Below, piece by piece: positions 33,186-42,667 of a stretch of 64,000 nt of DNA (position 1 is its first letter; each line of letters starts with the position of its first letter). The DNA comes from Sporomusa sphaeroides DSM 2875. GTDB taxonomy: Bacteria; Bacillota; Negativicutes; Sporomusales; Sporomusaceae. The stretch is taken from the NCBI RefSeq assembly GCF_001941975.2, contig NZ_CP146991.1, positions 4,275,001-4,339,000 of the forward strand. Reading direction: 5' to 3'. The position numbers were made by a program, and so were the translations under genes. The notes under the pieces were generated by a model. The model did not search any database, was not told the origin of the DNA, and worked only from the letters and a program-made list of their open reading frames with translations.

Positions 33186-35165
33186 ATGAAATTAAAAACT
33201 AAACTAACACTGCTATTTTCGTTACTAACCATAGGCATTTTAGCAGTATCAACCTTTTCCGGATATCAATTCACAAAAGAACAGCTCACGGCAGGCATTC
33301 AGGAAGAACTGAAAGCCAACGTCCACTCACACGTAAACAGCTTTGACGGTTGGCTGCTAAGCAAAGCTAAAATGCTGGAAATTACGGCCGGTACCATTCA
33401 CAGCGCAATTGGTGACGGCGAGATAACAGCACCCATGTTAGCCGGGTATAAAACAGTGGATAAAGAATTGTCCGATATGTATTTTGGCACAACTGACGGC
33501 AAGATGGTGGATGGCAGCGGCTGGATTCCTCCGGCTGATTACGATCCGCGCACCCGTACCTGGTATAAAGCAGCTGCCGCACAAGGGAAACTTGTTTTCT
33601 CCGAACCGTATCTGGATGCGGTAACTAAGCAAATGGCAGTATCGGTGGCTATGCCGATCAAAAACTCTGCCGGACAAGTTCGCGGTATTATTGCGGAAGA
33701 TATATTGTTGAATACACTGGTTGATAATGTAAAAGATATTAAATTATACGGGGAAGGCTTTGCGTTTTTACTTGACGCCAAAGGCGTATTGCTGGCTCAT
33801 CCTGACCCGGAGCTAATGTCAAAAAACGTTCTTGAGACAGATAAGCTGAAGAATATGACAGCTGTATTCAAAGAAGTTCTGGGACGCGAGCAGGGCTTGA
33901 CCACCTACCGTGATCAAGGGAAAGACTTTTTCCTGGTTCATGAGAGGATACCGGCAACAGGCTGGATTTTAGCAATCAGTGTGCCGCAGGAACTGGTTTT
34001 CAAGCCATTGGCTAAGTTATCCATGATATTTGCGGTAATTGCCCTGGTTTGTGTAATCATTGTAACTATTATTACCTTTATTGTGGCTAAACGCATAACC
34101 AAACCCATTGAAAATCTGGCCGCTCAAGTCAACCTGGTTGCCGCAGGTGATCTTACGAAACCGGCCGTTGTTGAAGGCCGGGACGAAATTGCCGACCTGG
34201 CGGCAAGCTTCAATACGATGCTTGCCAACCTTCATAAATTGATTTTGCAAGTACATACCAGTGCCGAACAGGTGGCAGCTTCTTCGGAAGAATTGACTGC
34301 CAGCTCACTGGAATCGGCTCAGGCCTCCAACCAAGTGGCCGGCTCGGTTGCAGATATTGCCCAAGGGGCTCATCTACAGCGAAATGCCGTAACAGAAACG
34401 GCTGCTGCGGTGGAAAAAATGTCAGTTAGCATCCAAACGGCAATCAGCGATGCTGCGCAAACTGTGACTAAGTCATCGCAGGCTGCGGATAAAGCCCAGA
34501 TTAGTGGCATTTCCATCAGCAAGGCTGTTGAGCAGATGGCACTTATTGAGCAGACCGTAAATAATTCGGCCAAGGTAGTCACTAACTTAGGCGAGCGGTC
34601 AAAAGAAATCGGTCAAATTGTAGATACCATATCGGGAATAGCCGGGCAGACCAATCTGCTGGCGCTGAATGCCGCCATCGAAGCGGCGCGTGCCGGTGAA
34701 CAAGGCCGCGGCTTTGCGGTGGTGGCCGAAGAAGTCCGCAAACTGGCTGAACAATCGCAGGATGCGGCCAAAAAGATCGCCAACCTTATCGGGGAAATTC
34801 AGCAAGATACGGCTATGGCTGTTGCCTCGATGGACGATGGGACGCGCGAAGTGGGATTGGGAGCCAAAGTAGTCAATGAGGCTGGCCAGGCCTTCCGGGA
34901 AATCGCAGAATTAGTGCTGCAGGTATCCGGGCAAGTGACGCAAATCTCTTCTGCCATGCAGGTTGTGGCTAACGGTAATCAGCAGATTGTATCATCGGTA
35001 AAAACCATAGATGAGCTGAGCAACAAGGCCTCAGTTGAAGCTGAGACAGTATCGGCGGCCACCGAAGAACAATCGGCCTCGATAGAGGAAATTGCTTCCG
35101 CCAGCCAGAATCTTGCCACCCTGGCGCAACAGCTGCAGGAAACTGTCAATCACTTCCGTATTTAG
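33186..35165 (+). CDS. methyl-accepting chemotaxis protein with Cache sensor
   Basis: The 659-residue receptor starts at ATG 33186 after GGGAGGG. TM1 spans residues 8-28. A double-Cache extracellular sensor follows (about 35-275), with [18 protein letters not shown] and [22 protein letters not shown]2 is near 280-305, HAMP near 305-360, and the cytoplasmic coiled-coil signalling domain runs to the end. The hairpin tip is [20 protein letters not shown], which contacts CheA/CheW. The Cache motif DPRTRTWY is typical of amino-acid or organic-acid sensors. It sits beside the tricarboxylate locus, so an organic-acid ligand is possible but unproven. Confidence 0.95.
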   Translation: MKLKTKLTLLFSLLTIGILAVSTFSGYQFTKEQLTAGIQEELKANVHSHVNSFDGWLLSKAKMLEITAGTIHSAIGDGEITAPMLAGYKTVDKELSDMYFGTTDGKMVDGSGWIPPADYDPRTRTWYKAAAAQGKLVFSEPYLDAVTKQMAVSVAMPIKNSAGQVRGIIAEDILLNTLVDNVKDIKLYGEGFAFLLDAKGVLLAHPDPELMSKNVLETDKLKNMTAVFKEVLGREQGLTTYRDQGKDFFLVHERIPATGWILAISVPQELVFKPLAKLSMIFAVIALVCVIIVTIITFIVAKRITKPIENLAAQVNLVAAGDLTKPAVVEGRDEIADLAASFNTMLANLHKLILQVHTSAEQVAASSEELTASSLESAQASNQVAGSVADIAQGAHLQRNAVTETAAAVEKMSVSIQTAISDAAQTVTKSSQAADKAQISGISISKAVEQMALIEQTVNNSAKVVTNLGERSKEIGQIVDTISGIAGQTNLLALNAAIEAARAGEQGRGFAVVAEEVRKLAEQSQDAAKKIANLIGEIQQDTAMAVASMDDGTREVGLGAKVVNEAGQAFREIAELVLQVSGQVTQISSAMQVVANGNQQIVSSVKTIDELSNKASVEAETVSAATEEQSASIEEIASASQNLATLAQQLQETVNHFRI

Positions 35166-35175
35166 GCAAAATAAA

Positions 35176-35215
35176 GACGACTTTTGCGGTATCAACCGCA
35201 AAAGTCGTTTTTTTA
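35176..35215. terminator. terminator of the chemoreceptor gene
   Basis: A perfect 14-bp stem (ACGACTTTTGCGGT with ACCGCAAAAGTCGT, loop ATCA) is followed by seven T. It lies 12 bases after the stop codon. Confidence 0.9.
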
Positions 35216-35277
35216 TTCTACCGGAAAATAAACTTTCCTTCGGACACCGGGACAAGGGACCTGTCCCCGCGTCCCTT

Positions 35278-36825
35278 CTACACAATCGGGCGCCTGATTA
35301 CGTCCAATACGGTGCCGTCACGGTATTCCACTATGGCGACAATTTCATCACTCATTTTCAGCGGCGCCGGTTTGCCGCCAAGCTCATAGGCCATATCGCG
35401 AAGCTCTTCAATTGCCATCAGCGGCAACCCCGAATGCTTCAGATTTTCCTGCAGGTCCTGACGCTTGGGATTCACTGCCACACCGCGGTCGGTGACAATT
35501 ATGTCTACAGTCTCACCGGGTGTGGAAACAGTTTGGACAGCGTCGGTGACCATCGGCAGGCGTCCTCTTAAAAGCGGTGCACAGATAATGGTGCACTTTG
35601 CACCGGCAGAGGCATCCAGATGGCCGCCGAGAGCCCCCATCATAATACCGTTGGAGTCGGTCATTACATTGACGTTAAAATGAATGTCCACTTCGGTGGC
35701 GCCAAGCACTACATAGTCCAGCTTGTTTACCATCGGTCCCTTATTCCAGGGATTGGCATAGAAGGTGCAGTCATATTCCTGATGCCTAGGGTTGTCACGC
35801 AGTGATTGGATGGTGCGGGCATCAAAACTCTGCACATCAAACAAAGTTTTAATCAGGCCTTCGTCCAGCAAATCGCAAAACGAGCCAACTATACCGCCAA
35901 TAGCAAAGTTTGCCGCCACTTGCTCTCTCAGCATAACCTCTCTTAGGTATTTGCCGGCAGCCACCGTGGCCGCGCCTGCCCCCAGCTGCATACCAAAGCC
36001 TTCTTTGAAATAGCCTGCATGCTCGATTACTTTCGCGGCCAGTTTGGCAAGATGCAGGTCGCGGGGATTGGAGGTAACCCGCAATGCGCCTGTTGAAATT
36101 CCTTTCGGGTCACCGATGCAATCCACTTTTACAATATAATCAACCTGATATTGCGGAATACTTACCGGACAAAGCGGATGCTCTACCAGATTATCGGTTA
36201 TGGCCACCACCGTATCGGCCATACGGCTGTCCACCATGGCATACCCCATCGAGCCACAGGCCGCAGAACCGTGAACGCCGTTGATGTTGCCATAGGTGTC
36301 ACAGACAGGCGCGCCAATAAAGGCAACGTCAATCTTCAGTTCCCCGCTCTCCATCGCCCGTACCCGACCGCCATGCGAACGCAGGATGGTCGGCCTTGCC
36401 ATGTGATTTGTTGTCAGAAAGTGTCCCAGCTTATTTCGCAGTCCGCTGGTTTCAGTAGCAATAAGGACTCCTTGCTGAAAAAACGGGATCAATTCGTCAT
36501 TGGTATCTAAAAAAGAGCTTGGCGCCAGGGTCAGCCCCTTAATCCCCTTGCGGGCAATCGCGGCAATAACCGCATTCATCACATAGTCGCCGTTGCGGAA
36601 ATGATGATGAAACGAAATGGTCATACCATCTTTTAAGCCGGCGGCCTCAATGGCTTCCTCAATAGAGTTCAGCAGTTTATTTTCACCCGGATATACTGCC
36701 TTAAGCTTTGCTCCTGCCTTGCGCGCGCCTGCCGGCGGCCGGGTTGCAAAAGCTCCCGCATAGCCTTTTACTTGCTTGTAGCCTTGAATGTCAGCCGGAA
36801 TTTCCCTGCCTGCTGCATTAATCAT
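35278..36825 (-). CDS. citF: citrate lyase alpha subunit (citrate CoA-transferase)
   Basis: The 515-residue protein matches CitF throughout: YKQVKGYAGAFATRPPAGAR near the start, TISFHHHFRNGDYVMN near residue 70, and GSAACGSMGYAMVDSRMADT near 190. It swaps the acetyl group on the acyl-carrier subunit for citrate, releasing acetate. It is the last gene of citD-citE-citF, overlapping citE by one base. The usual helpers citC (ligase), citX and citG (prosthetic group) are absent here and must be elsewhere for an active lyase. Confidence 0.95.
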   Translation of the reverse strand: MINAAGREIPADIQGYKQVKGYAGAFATRPPAGARKAGAKLKAVYPGENKLLNSIEEAIEAAGLKDGMTISFHHHFRNGDYVMNAVIAAIARKGIKGLTLAPSSFLDTNDELIPFFQQGVLIATETSGLRNKLGHFLTTNHMARPTILRSHGGRVRAMESGELKIDVAFIGAPVCDTYGNINGVHGSAACGSMGYAMVDSRMADTVVAITDNLVEHPLCPVSIPQYQVDYIVKVDCIGDPKGISTGALRVTSNPRDLHLAKLAAKVIEHAGYFKEGFGMQLGAGAATVAAGKYLREVMLREQVAANFAIGGIVGSFCDLLDEGLIKTLFDVQSFDARTIQSLRDNPRHQEYDCTFYANPWNKGPMVNKLDYVVLGATEVDIHFNVNVMTDSNGIMMGALGGHLDASAGAKCTIICAPLLRGRLPMVTDAVQTVSTPGETVDIIVTDRGVAVNPKRQDLQENLKHSGLPLMAIEELRDMAYELGGKPAPLKMSDEIVAIVEYRDGTVLDVIRRPIV

Positions 36826-37733
36826 CAGGTGCCCTCCTTACGGTAAATGCCGGCAGCACAGGCATTTGCCAATACTCTTTCTGCTCTTATCACCATAGGC
36901 ATATCAATCATTTTTCCATCTAAAGTGATAACACCGGAATTCCTGGCTAAGGCGTCCTCAAAAACCGTCAGCACTCTCTGGGCATACTCCACTTCTTTCA
37001 GCGAAGGGGTGAATACCTTGTGGATAATATCGATTTGGCGGGGGTTGATGCAGGATTTACCGTCAAAGCCCAATTCTTTGACCAGCATTACTTCATTAAT
37101 CAAGGTTTCTTCATCCCGCAAATCGGAAAATACCGAATCAATTGCCTGAATCCCGGCTTCCCTTGCGGCAAAGACAATCATGCTTCTGGCGACAAAGAGT
37201 TCCCTGCCGCCGGTAAAGCTGTTTCCCCGGGTTTTTTCTGTCTTAATCGCAGCCGCAAAATCTTCGCCGCCAATGGCAATTGCGATCATTCGCGGGCTGG
37301 CGGAGGCGATTTCATAAGCATTGCGCAGCCCCTTGGGACTTTCAATCGAAACCATAAGCTTAATGCTTCCGGCTTCAAAGCCATGCTCGGCCTCTGCCTT
37401 GGTAATAATGGCATCAATATTCTTAATCTCATCCCCGCTTTCCCCTTTAGGCAAGCGAATATAATCCGGCTTGGCCGGCAACAGGTATTCGAGATCATCA
37501 TATCCCCAGGGAGTGCTGATGTGATTAATGCGTACCCCGATTTCACAGGAAAACTTCAGTCTTGTTAACGCATGATAGACAAGCTCCCGGGCACTGTCCT
37601 TTTCCGCAACAGCCACAGAGTCCTCAACATCGAAGATTACGCTATCGGCTCCGTATATTGCCGCATTCTGCAGCAGTCCCGGATTATTTCCGGCTGCATA
37701 CATAACGGTCCGCCGAAGTCTTTCCTTCACCAT
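36825..37733 (-). CDS. citE: citrate lyase beta subunit (citryl-ACP lyase)
   Basis: The 302-residue TIM-barrel enzyme of the HpcH/HpaI superfamily splits citryl-ACP into oxaloacetate and acetyl-ACP. It starts MVKERLRRTVMYAAGNNPGL. Substrate and magnesium residues are seen in VIFDVEDSVAVAEKDSARE, EIGVRINHISTPWGYDDLE and IRLPKGESGDEI. It follows citD by one base and overlaps citF by one base, so translation is coupled. Length is normal. Confidence 0.95.
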   Translation of the reverse strand: MVKERLRRTVMYAAGNNPGLLQNAAIYGADSVIFDVEDSVAVAEKDSARELVYHALTRLKFSCEIGVRINHISTPWGYDDLEYLLPAKPDYIRLPKGESGDEIKNIDAIITKAEAEHGFEAGSIKLMVSIESPKGLRNAYEIASASPRMIAIAIGGEDFAAAIKTEKTRGNSFTGGRELFVARSMIVFAAREAGIQAIDSVFSDLRDEETLINEVMLVKELGFDGKSCINPRQIDIIHKVFTPSLKEVEYAQRVLTVFEDALARNSGVITLDGKMIDMPMVIRAERVLANACAAGIYRKEGT

Positions 37734-37734
37734 G

Positions 37735-38019
37735 TCAGAATCCCCCCTGTCCCAGCGATCTCTTAACAGCCGTTTTAACCCTTGCTTCGATCGTATAGTC
37801 TAAAGCGCCTTTTTCATTGGCATGGATAACCGCGTCCTGTATCCCCTGCGCCTCTAGTATTTTTATGATCAGATTCCTGATGTGTTCCCCATATTGCTGC
37901 ATAGTTGGCGTAGTTAACTCTACTTGTATACCGGTGCCTGCTGCCGCTGGAGCCAGTATGATAAGAATATCCGACGATTCAACCGTACCTGCCTGCGCCG
38001 GTTTTAACAGCCTGACCAT
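37735..38019 (-). CDS. citD: citrate lyase acyl carrier protein (gamma subunit)
   Basis: The 94-residue protein starts at ATG 38019 (MVRLLKPAQAGTVESSDILI) after a GGGGG site. The serine in GTVESSD is where the phosphoribosyl-dephospho-CoA arm is attached, and KGALDYTIEARVKTAV is the family's conserved C-terminal part. It is the first gene of the citDEF operon, reading away from the LysR regulator. Confidence 0.93.
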   Translation of the reverse strand: MVRLLKPAQAGTVESSDILIILAPAAAGTGIQVELTTPTMQQYGEHIRNLIIKILEAQGIQDAVIHANEKGALDYTIEARVKTAVKRSLGQGGF

Positions 38020-38131
38020 AAACAATCCCCCTTCCTAAGGTAAAGCCATCACTGTCATCTATATCCGCACCATAATTTCCTATAAAAACCAGGCCGGAAG
38101 ACAACAGGTATGAAAAATTCAAATATAATAA

Positions 38132-38148
38132 AAGATAATCGGTATCTT
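38132..38148. promoter_or_regulatory. candidate LysR-type operator in the citD/LysR intergenic region
   Basis: AAGATA-N5-TATCTT is a perfect interrupted palindrome. It lies about 92 bases before the LysR start and 113 before citD, the usual place for a LysR regulatory site controlling both directions. Confidence 0.5.
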
Positions 38149-38239
38149 GTATACTTTGTTCTCATAGAGGAAATAATTGTTGCCGACTCGAATAACAATT
38201 ACAATTCAGGATTCATAATAACACCCAAGGAGAAACGCT

Positions 38240-39109
38240 ATGGATGAACGCGACTGGCTTATCCTGCATATCCTGTATGAAAAGAGAAATATTACGAAAA
38301 CAGGACAGACGCTTTTCATTTCCCAGCCGGCGCTTACCACCCGCCTGCGCCAGATCGAGGACGAAGTAGGAGCAAAGCTAATCTATCGTTCAGGCAAGGG
38401 TATCCATTTCACGCCCCAGGGTGAGTATCTTGCCAAGAGTTCCAAAGAAATGCTGACCCGGATACAGGAAATTAAAGACCGAATTACCAATATGCATGAA
38501 GGCGTCAGAGGAACCTTGCGCATTGCGGCAACCCACTATATGACAAAGTATAAACTGCCGCGTCTTTTGAAACTGTTTAAGACAAACTATCCGCAAATGG
38601 AATTTAAGGTAAATACCGTCTGGAGCAAAGAAGTGCTGAATCTGGTCAACACCCAGGAAGCCCATATCGGCTTTATGCGGGGAGAATATTCCTGGCCGGA
38701 CGAAAGAAAACTATTGTTTGAAGAGACTATGTGCATTGCCTCCAAAGAACCGGTTGTAATCCAGTCCCTGCCGAAGCTCCCCAGAATAAGCTATCGTACT
38801 GATGAATCGGTACAACTATTAATTGATAGCTGGTGGCGGGAAAACTTTACCGTTCCTCCTTCTATCAGCATGGAAGTAGACCGTCTGGATACCTGCAAGG
38901 ATATGGTGGAAAATGGCCATGGCTATGCCATAATGGGGAGCATGATATTGCATAAGACAGACGACGTATATAAAATTGTCATCAGGGATAAGAATAATCA
39001 GCCCGTTATGCGCAGAACCTGGATGATTTATCAAAAAGAATCGTTATCCATCAATGCCGTCAGGGCATTTGTCGATTTTTCCGATACCATTGATTATTTA
39101 GAGCTCTAG
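38240..39109 (+). CDS. LysR-family regulator of the tricarboxylate locus
   Basis: The 289-residue protein has an N-terminal winged helix-turn-helix (TKTGQTLFISQPALTTRLRQ) and a periplasmic-binding-like effector domain (from about residue 90, RGTLRIAATHYMTKYKLPRL). It starts after AAGGAG. It is divergent from citDEF and convergent with the RraA/aconitase/TctABC operon. It probably senses a tricarboxylate or breakdown product and controls citDEF. The sensing assignment is inferred from position only. Confidence 0.88.
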   Translation: MDERDWLILHILYEKRNITKTGQTLFISQPALTTRLRQIEDEVGAKLIYRSGKGIHFTPQGEYLAKSSKEMLTRIQEIKDRITNMHEGVRGTLRIAATHYMTKYKLPRLLKLFKTNYPQMEFKVNTVWSKEVLNLVNTQEAHIGFMRGEYSWPDERKLLFEETMCIASKEPVVIQSLPKLPRISYRTDESVQLLIDSWWRENFTVPPSISMEVDRLDTCKDMVENGHGYAIMGSMILHKTDDVYKIVIRDKNNQPVMRRTWMIYQKESLSINAVRAFVDFSDTIDYLEL

Positions 39110-39112
39110 CAG

Positions 39113-39142
39113 CACCCCTTGCATGGTTCCATGCAAGGGGTG
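39113..39142. terminator. bidirectional terminator between the LysR and RraA genes
   Basis: CACCCCTTGCATGG and CCATGCAAGGGGTG form a 14-bp perfect stem with a 2-base loop between two convergent genes. Confidence 0.8.
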
Positions 39143-39148
39143 TTACGC

Positions 39149-39778
39149 TTATTTACCCCTGCCTGCGGCAACAAGGTGATTGATATACTCCATTGCCGAC
39201 CGGGCATCCACTAAAACACGCCTGGCACGTTCTTCGTCGCTCGCCAGTTTTTTCCGGGCTGCCGCCAGGACAGCCGCCGCCTCCCCCTGCGGCACAGCAA
39301 CAACACCATCTGCATCCCCGCTGATTATGTCGCCGGGATGCACTATAGCATGGCCACAGGCTATGGGGACATTAATTGCACCGGCTCCGATTTTCTGGCT
39401 GCAGGCAACAGTTGTTCCGGTGCAGAAAACGGGAAAATTCAGCGCTTTGATGCTTTGCACATCACGAATCGTGCCATAGGCCACTACGCCGCCCAACCCA
39501 AGCGCCTGCACCAAACCGATAACAAAATCGCCGGCAACCGCCCGATAAGCATAATTCCCCGAATCAATCACCAGAATATCGCCTGGCCGGGCTTCCTTCA
39601 TCGCCGCCAGCACCATCATATTATCACCGGCCGGCATTTTGACGGTAATCGCCCTGCCGCAGATTTTGTACTCCTCTTTCAGGGGTTTGACCACAGGGTC
39701 GAAATTATGCAGTCCTTGCATAGCATCAGATATGCAGGTAGTCGGTAACCTCCCGAATTCCTCAATGACTTGCCGCAT
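39149..39778 (-). CDS. RraA-family aldolase / oxaloacetate decarboxylase
   Basis: The 209-residue protein has the RraA-like fold: CISDAMQGLHNFDPVVKPL, MPAGDNMMVLAAMKEARPGD, VAYGTIRDVQSIKALNFPVF (the conserved GxxRD) and HPGDIISGDADGVVAVPQG. Relatives cleave 4-hydroxy-4-methyl-2-oxoglutarate or 4-carboxy-4-hydroxy-2-oxoadipate and commonly decarboxylate oxaloacetate. In this operon, decarboxylation of the oxaloacetate released by citrate lyase to pyruvate is the simplest role, though inferred. True RraA (RNase E regulator) is unlikely given the neighbours. Confidence 0.85.
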   Translation of the reverse strand: MRQVIEEFGRLPTTCISDAMQGLHNFDPVVKPLKEEYKICGRAITVKMPAGDNMMVLAAMKEARPGDILVIDSGNYAYRAVAGDFVIGLVQALGLGGVVAYGTIRDVQSIKALNFPVFCTGTTVACSQKIGAGAINVPIACGHAIVHPGDIISGDADGVVAVPQGEAAAVLAAARKKLASDEERARRVLVDARSAMEYINHLVAAGRGK

Positions 39779-39808
39779 GTTCGCCTCCTAAGCTGTCTGC
39801 CGCCCGGG

Positions 39809-40585
39809 CTAGAGCTTCAGAACAGCAGCCAGTGTCTTCATTTTACCCGTGTCTTCGTTGCAGAGCCGGCCATAATAGTGCTGCTTCAGTTCATACCAGT
39901 GGTATTCGAATTGGAGTGCCCGCAAAATCCCCGCCTCCGTCAGTCCCCCGGCTTCACCAGTGCCGGCAAACACCACTTTTCTGGTTTCAAAGCCGTCCAG
40001 CACTCCGTTCAACTGTTGCAAAAAAGGAACCGATGCGGCGGTAACCCCTCCGCCCACCAGGCAAAAGAGCGAATGACGCTTGGCTGTGGCAAATAAATTT
40101 TTCGCAATGTCGAGCACTTGCGGGGCATTAACATCAGCAACACCCAGTGCCTTCACCAAATCGGAACGCCCCAGTACAATACCGTTCAACCGGCAAATAT
40201 TTTCAGCCCTCAGTATCTGGTCAATTTTTTCATAGCCATCGGTTGTCTCGATATTGATAAATACGTTCATAGCCGCCAGTTCTTCAGCGGCATATTCAGT
40301 GCTAACCATAGCAAGATACTTCTCCAGCGCAAATTTGGATTCGATCATGGGCGCCATGACCGTGTCCACCCCGAACATTTTAGCCAGACGCAAATCTGTC
40401 AGCGCCTCGCAGCCGCCAAGCTTGATGGTAAGGCCAACACCGGCGCGGAGTGTAAGCTCCTTGGTGCGGGCGATTTCCTCAAGCCGGATTCCTTCGGCTT
40501 CCAGGCTGCACTTAACAGCTACAGCGCCATATTGCTGCCGTAAGATTTTGAGCAATTCCACCAGCTTTTTCTCCAGAGCATTCAT
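39809..40585 (-). CDS. HpcH/HpaI-family aldolase (CitE-like)
   Basis: The 258-residue TIM-barrel protein belongs to the HpcH/HpaI superfamily. Visible parts are AVKCSLEAEGIRLEEIARTK (substrate loop), GVDTVMAPMIESKFALEKYL (metal Glu) and NVFINIETTDGYEKIDQ. It is shorter than CitE and clearly a different paralogue from the one at 36825. The family splits or joins 2-oxo- or acyl-CoA compounds. It sits between aconitase and the RraA gene (15 and 30 bases apart), so it acts in the same pathway. The exact substrate cannot be read. Confidence 0.75.
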   Translation of the reverse strand: MNALEKKLVELLKILRQQYGAVAVKCSLEAEGIRLEEIARTKELTLRAGVGLTIKLGGCEALTDLRLAKMFGVDTVMAPMIESKFALEKYLAMVSTEYAAEELAAMNVFINIETTDGYEKIDQILRAENICRLNGIVLGRSDLVKALGVADVNAPQVLDIAKNLFATAKRHSLFCLVGGGVTAASVPFLQQLNGVLDGFETRKVVFAGTGEAGGLTEAGILRALQFEYHWYELKQHYYGRLCNEDTGKMKTLAAVLKL

Positions 40586-40600
40586 CCTATCCCGCCTTTT

Positions 40601-42565
40601 TCAGCCGCTTGCCGTGTCTGCGGCAGTGTGTGTTTGGCTGTTTTGATTTTTGGCCTTTACCTGATTTAGGCGGCCGCCTGCTTTTATCGAGTCCAGATCG
40701 GCCTGGCAAAGCGGGGAAGAAACAGCAATAGCCACAGCCTTGGTCTCGTTTCTGACAATGATCTGCTGTCCTTCGGTTAAAACCGCGGTATCAAGCGTCA
40801 GCCAATCCCCCTGGCTGATGTTGTCAAAGTCATCGCCATTTACAAAAGTCAGCGGCAAGAGCCCCCAGTTTACCAGATTCGCCAAATGCAGCCGGGCAAA
40901 ACTCCTGGCAATCACCGCTTTAACCCCGAGATACCTTGGCACCATTACCGCCTGCTCCCGGCTTGAACCCTGACCATAGTTGAAGCCGCCGACAATCAGT
41001 CCGCCGCCCGCTTTGGCGGCACGCTCGGCAAAGGTATCATCCACCACTTTGAAAGCATGCTTGGCAAGCTCCGGGATATTGGAACGAATCGGCAAATAGA
41101 GAGCCCCGGCCGGACAGATGTGGTCGGTGGTGATATCGTCCCCGACTTTCACCAGCACTTCACCGCCGGTAACATCCGGCAGAGCCGGCATTGGCGGAAT
41201 CGGCCTGAGATTAGGCCCGCGCCGGATAACGATGTTTTCCGGTTCAGCCGCCGGCGGCTGGAACATATCGCGGTCATCGACAAATACTGCCGGCATTTCA
41301 TACGTAAACGGCGTCGGCTTCAAATCGCGGGGATCGGTGATGACACCGGTTAACGCCGATGCGGCCGCTGTCTCGGGTGCGACCAAATATACCTTGTCAG
41401 AGGCCGTACCACTGCGTCCGACAAAATTACGGGGAGTTGTCCGCAGAGAAACGCCGTTGCTCTGGGGGGCAAAGCCGCAGCCATTACAGCCCCCGCAAAC
41501 AGGTTCAAAAATACGCACACCGGCAGACAGGATTTTATCATGTGCGCCCCTGGCAATACTTTCCCGCACCACAGTGCGGGTTGCAGGGTACAAGCCGGCA
41601 TCTACATCTCGGTGAATGGGCTTGCCGCCTAACATATGAGCAATAGACAGCACATCCTGCAGTGATGTATTGGTGCAGCTGCCCAGCATTACCTGGTCAA
41701 CCTTGACCCCGGCCGCTTCCCGTACCGGCACAACCTTGTCCGGCTGATGCGGCAGGGCAATCAGCGGTTCAAGCTGTGATAAGTCAATCTCGATGACTTC
41801 ATCATAAACAGCGTCACTATCCGCCTGCAGCGGCACCCACTGCTCCTCCCGGTGATAGGCCCGCAGCCACCGGCGGGTATTTTCATCACTGGGAAATACT
41901 GATGTGGTTGCGCCGGTTTCCTGACCCATATTGGTAATCGTGGATCTTTCCGCAACATTGAGGGTGGCGATTCCAGGCCCGGTATACTCAAAAACCTTGC
42001 CAACACCGCCCTGTATGGAAACACGGCGCAGCAATTCAAGAATAATATTTTTTGCCGATACAAAGGGCGGCAGCTTGCCGGTAAGACGCACATTGACAAT
42101 CTTAGGCATTGTCAGATACAGCGGTTCGCCTGCCATGGTCATGGCTCCGTCAAACCCGCCTACGCCAACAGAAAACATGCCAATGCCACCGGCGGCAACG
42201 GTATGCGAATCGGCTCCAATCAGGGTTTTGCCAGGCACTCCCCAGTGTTCCAGGTGCAATTGGTGGCAAATGCCGCTGCCTGGGCGGGAGCAAATAACTC
42301 CCAGCTTGGCGGTTATGTCTTGCAAAAAGCGATGATCATCCGAGTTTTTGTAATCGGCCTGAATCATATTGTGGTCAATATAATGGACAGCCAGTTCAAC
42401 CTTAACCCTCGTCAGCCCCATAGCCTCAAGTACCAGGTAGGACATAACTCCGTTTACATCATGGGACAGTGTCTGATGAGCACGTATGCCGATACGCTGC
42501 CCCCTGATCATTTGCCCGTCCGCCAGCGATTGACCAATTAACTTTTCCGTAAGCGTCAGCCCCAC
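40601..42565 (-). CDS. acnA: aconitate hydratase
   Basis: The 654-residue iron-sulfur enzyme is of the monomeric aconitase type found in anaerobes. GTG 42565 is chosen as start (MGLTLTEKLIGQSLADG) because a GGAGGGG site lies just upstream. An ATG at 42580 is alternative. Cluster cysteines are in MLGSCTNTSLQDVL and CGGCNGCGF. Active-site HTVAAGGIGMFSVGVGGFDG and the C-terminal swivel domain (NYGQGSSREQAVMVPRYLG) are intact. It converts citrate, cis-aconitate and isocitrate. In a transporter-lyase operon it would feed isocitrate or aconitate into citrate lyase. Confidence 0.9.
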   Translation of the reverse strand: MGLTLTEKLIGQSLADGQMIRGQRIGIRAHQTLSHDVNGVMSYLVLEAMGLTRVKVELAVHYIDHNMIQADYKNSDDHRFLQDITAKLGVICSRPGSGICHQLHLEHWGVPGKTLIGADSHTVAAGGIGMFSVGVGGFDGAMTMAGEPLYLTMPKIVNVRLTGKLPPFVSAKNIILELLRRVSIQGGVGKVFEYTGPGIATLNVAERSTITNMGQETGATTSVFPSDENTRRWLRAYHREEQWVPLQADSDAVYDEVIEIDLSQLEPLIALPHQPDKVVPVREAAGVKVDQVMLGSCTNTSLQDVLSIAHMLGGKPIHRDVDAGLYPATRTVVRESIARGAHDKILSAGVRIFEPVCGGCNGCGFAPQSNGVSLRTTPRNFVGRSGTASDKVYLVAPETAAASALTGVITDPRDLKPTPFTYEMPAVFVDDRDMFQPPAAEPENIVIRRGPNLRPIPPMPALPDVTGGEVLVKVGDDITTDHICPAGALYLPIRSNIPELAKHAFKVVDDTFAERAAKAGGGLIVGGFNYGQGSSREQAVMVPRYLGVKAVIARSFARLHLANLVNWGLLPLTFVNGDDFDNISQGDWLTLDTAVLTEGQQIIVRNETKAVAIAVSSPLCQADLDSIKAGGRLNQVKAKNQNSQTHTAADTASG

Positions 42566-42667
42566 CGTTACCCCTCCCATAGCCTCTGTCTTTTAACACA
42601 AATGCGGTATTGGCAAATTGGCCGCAGGTTCTCAACATGTATGACCAACTGCTTGGTTGAAAATTAT

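Noticed and set aside
39149-39778. RraA as regulator of RNase E
   Set aside because: The neighbours are carboxylate catabolism genes, so the aldolase/decarboxylase branch of the family is much more likely.
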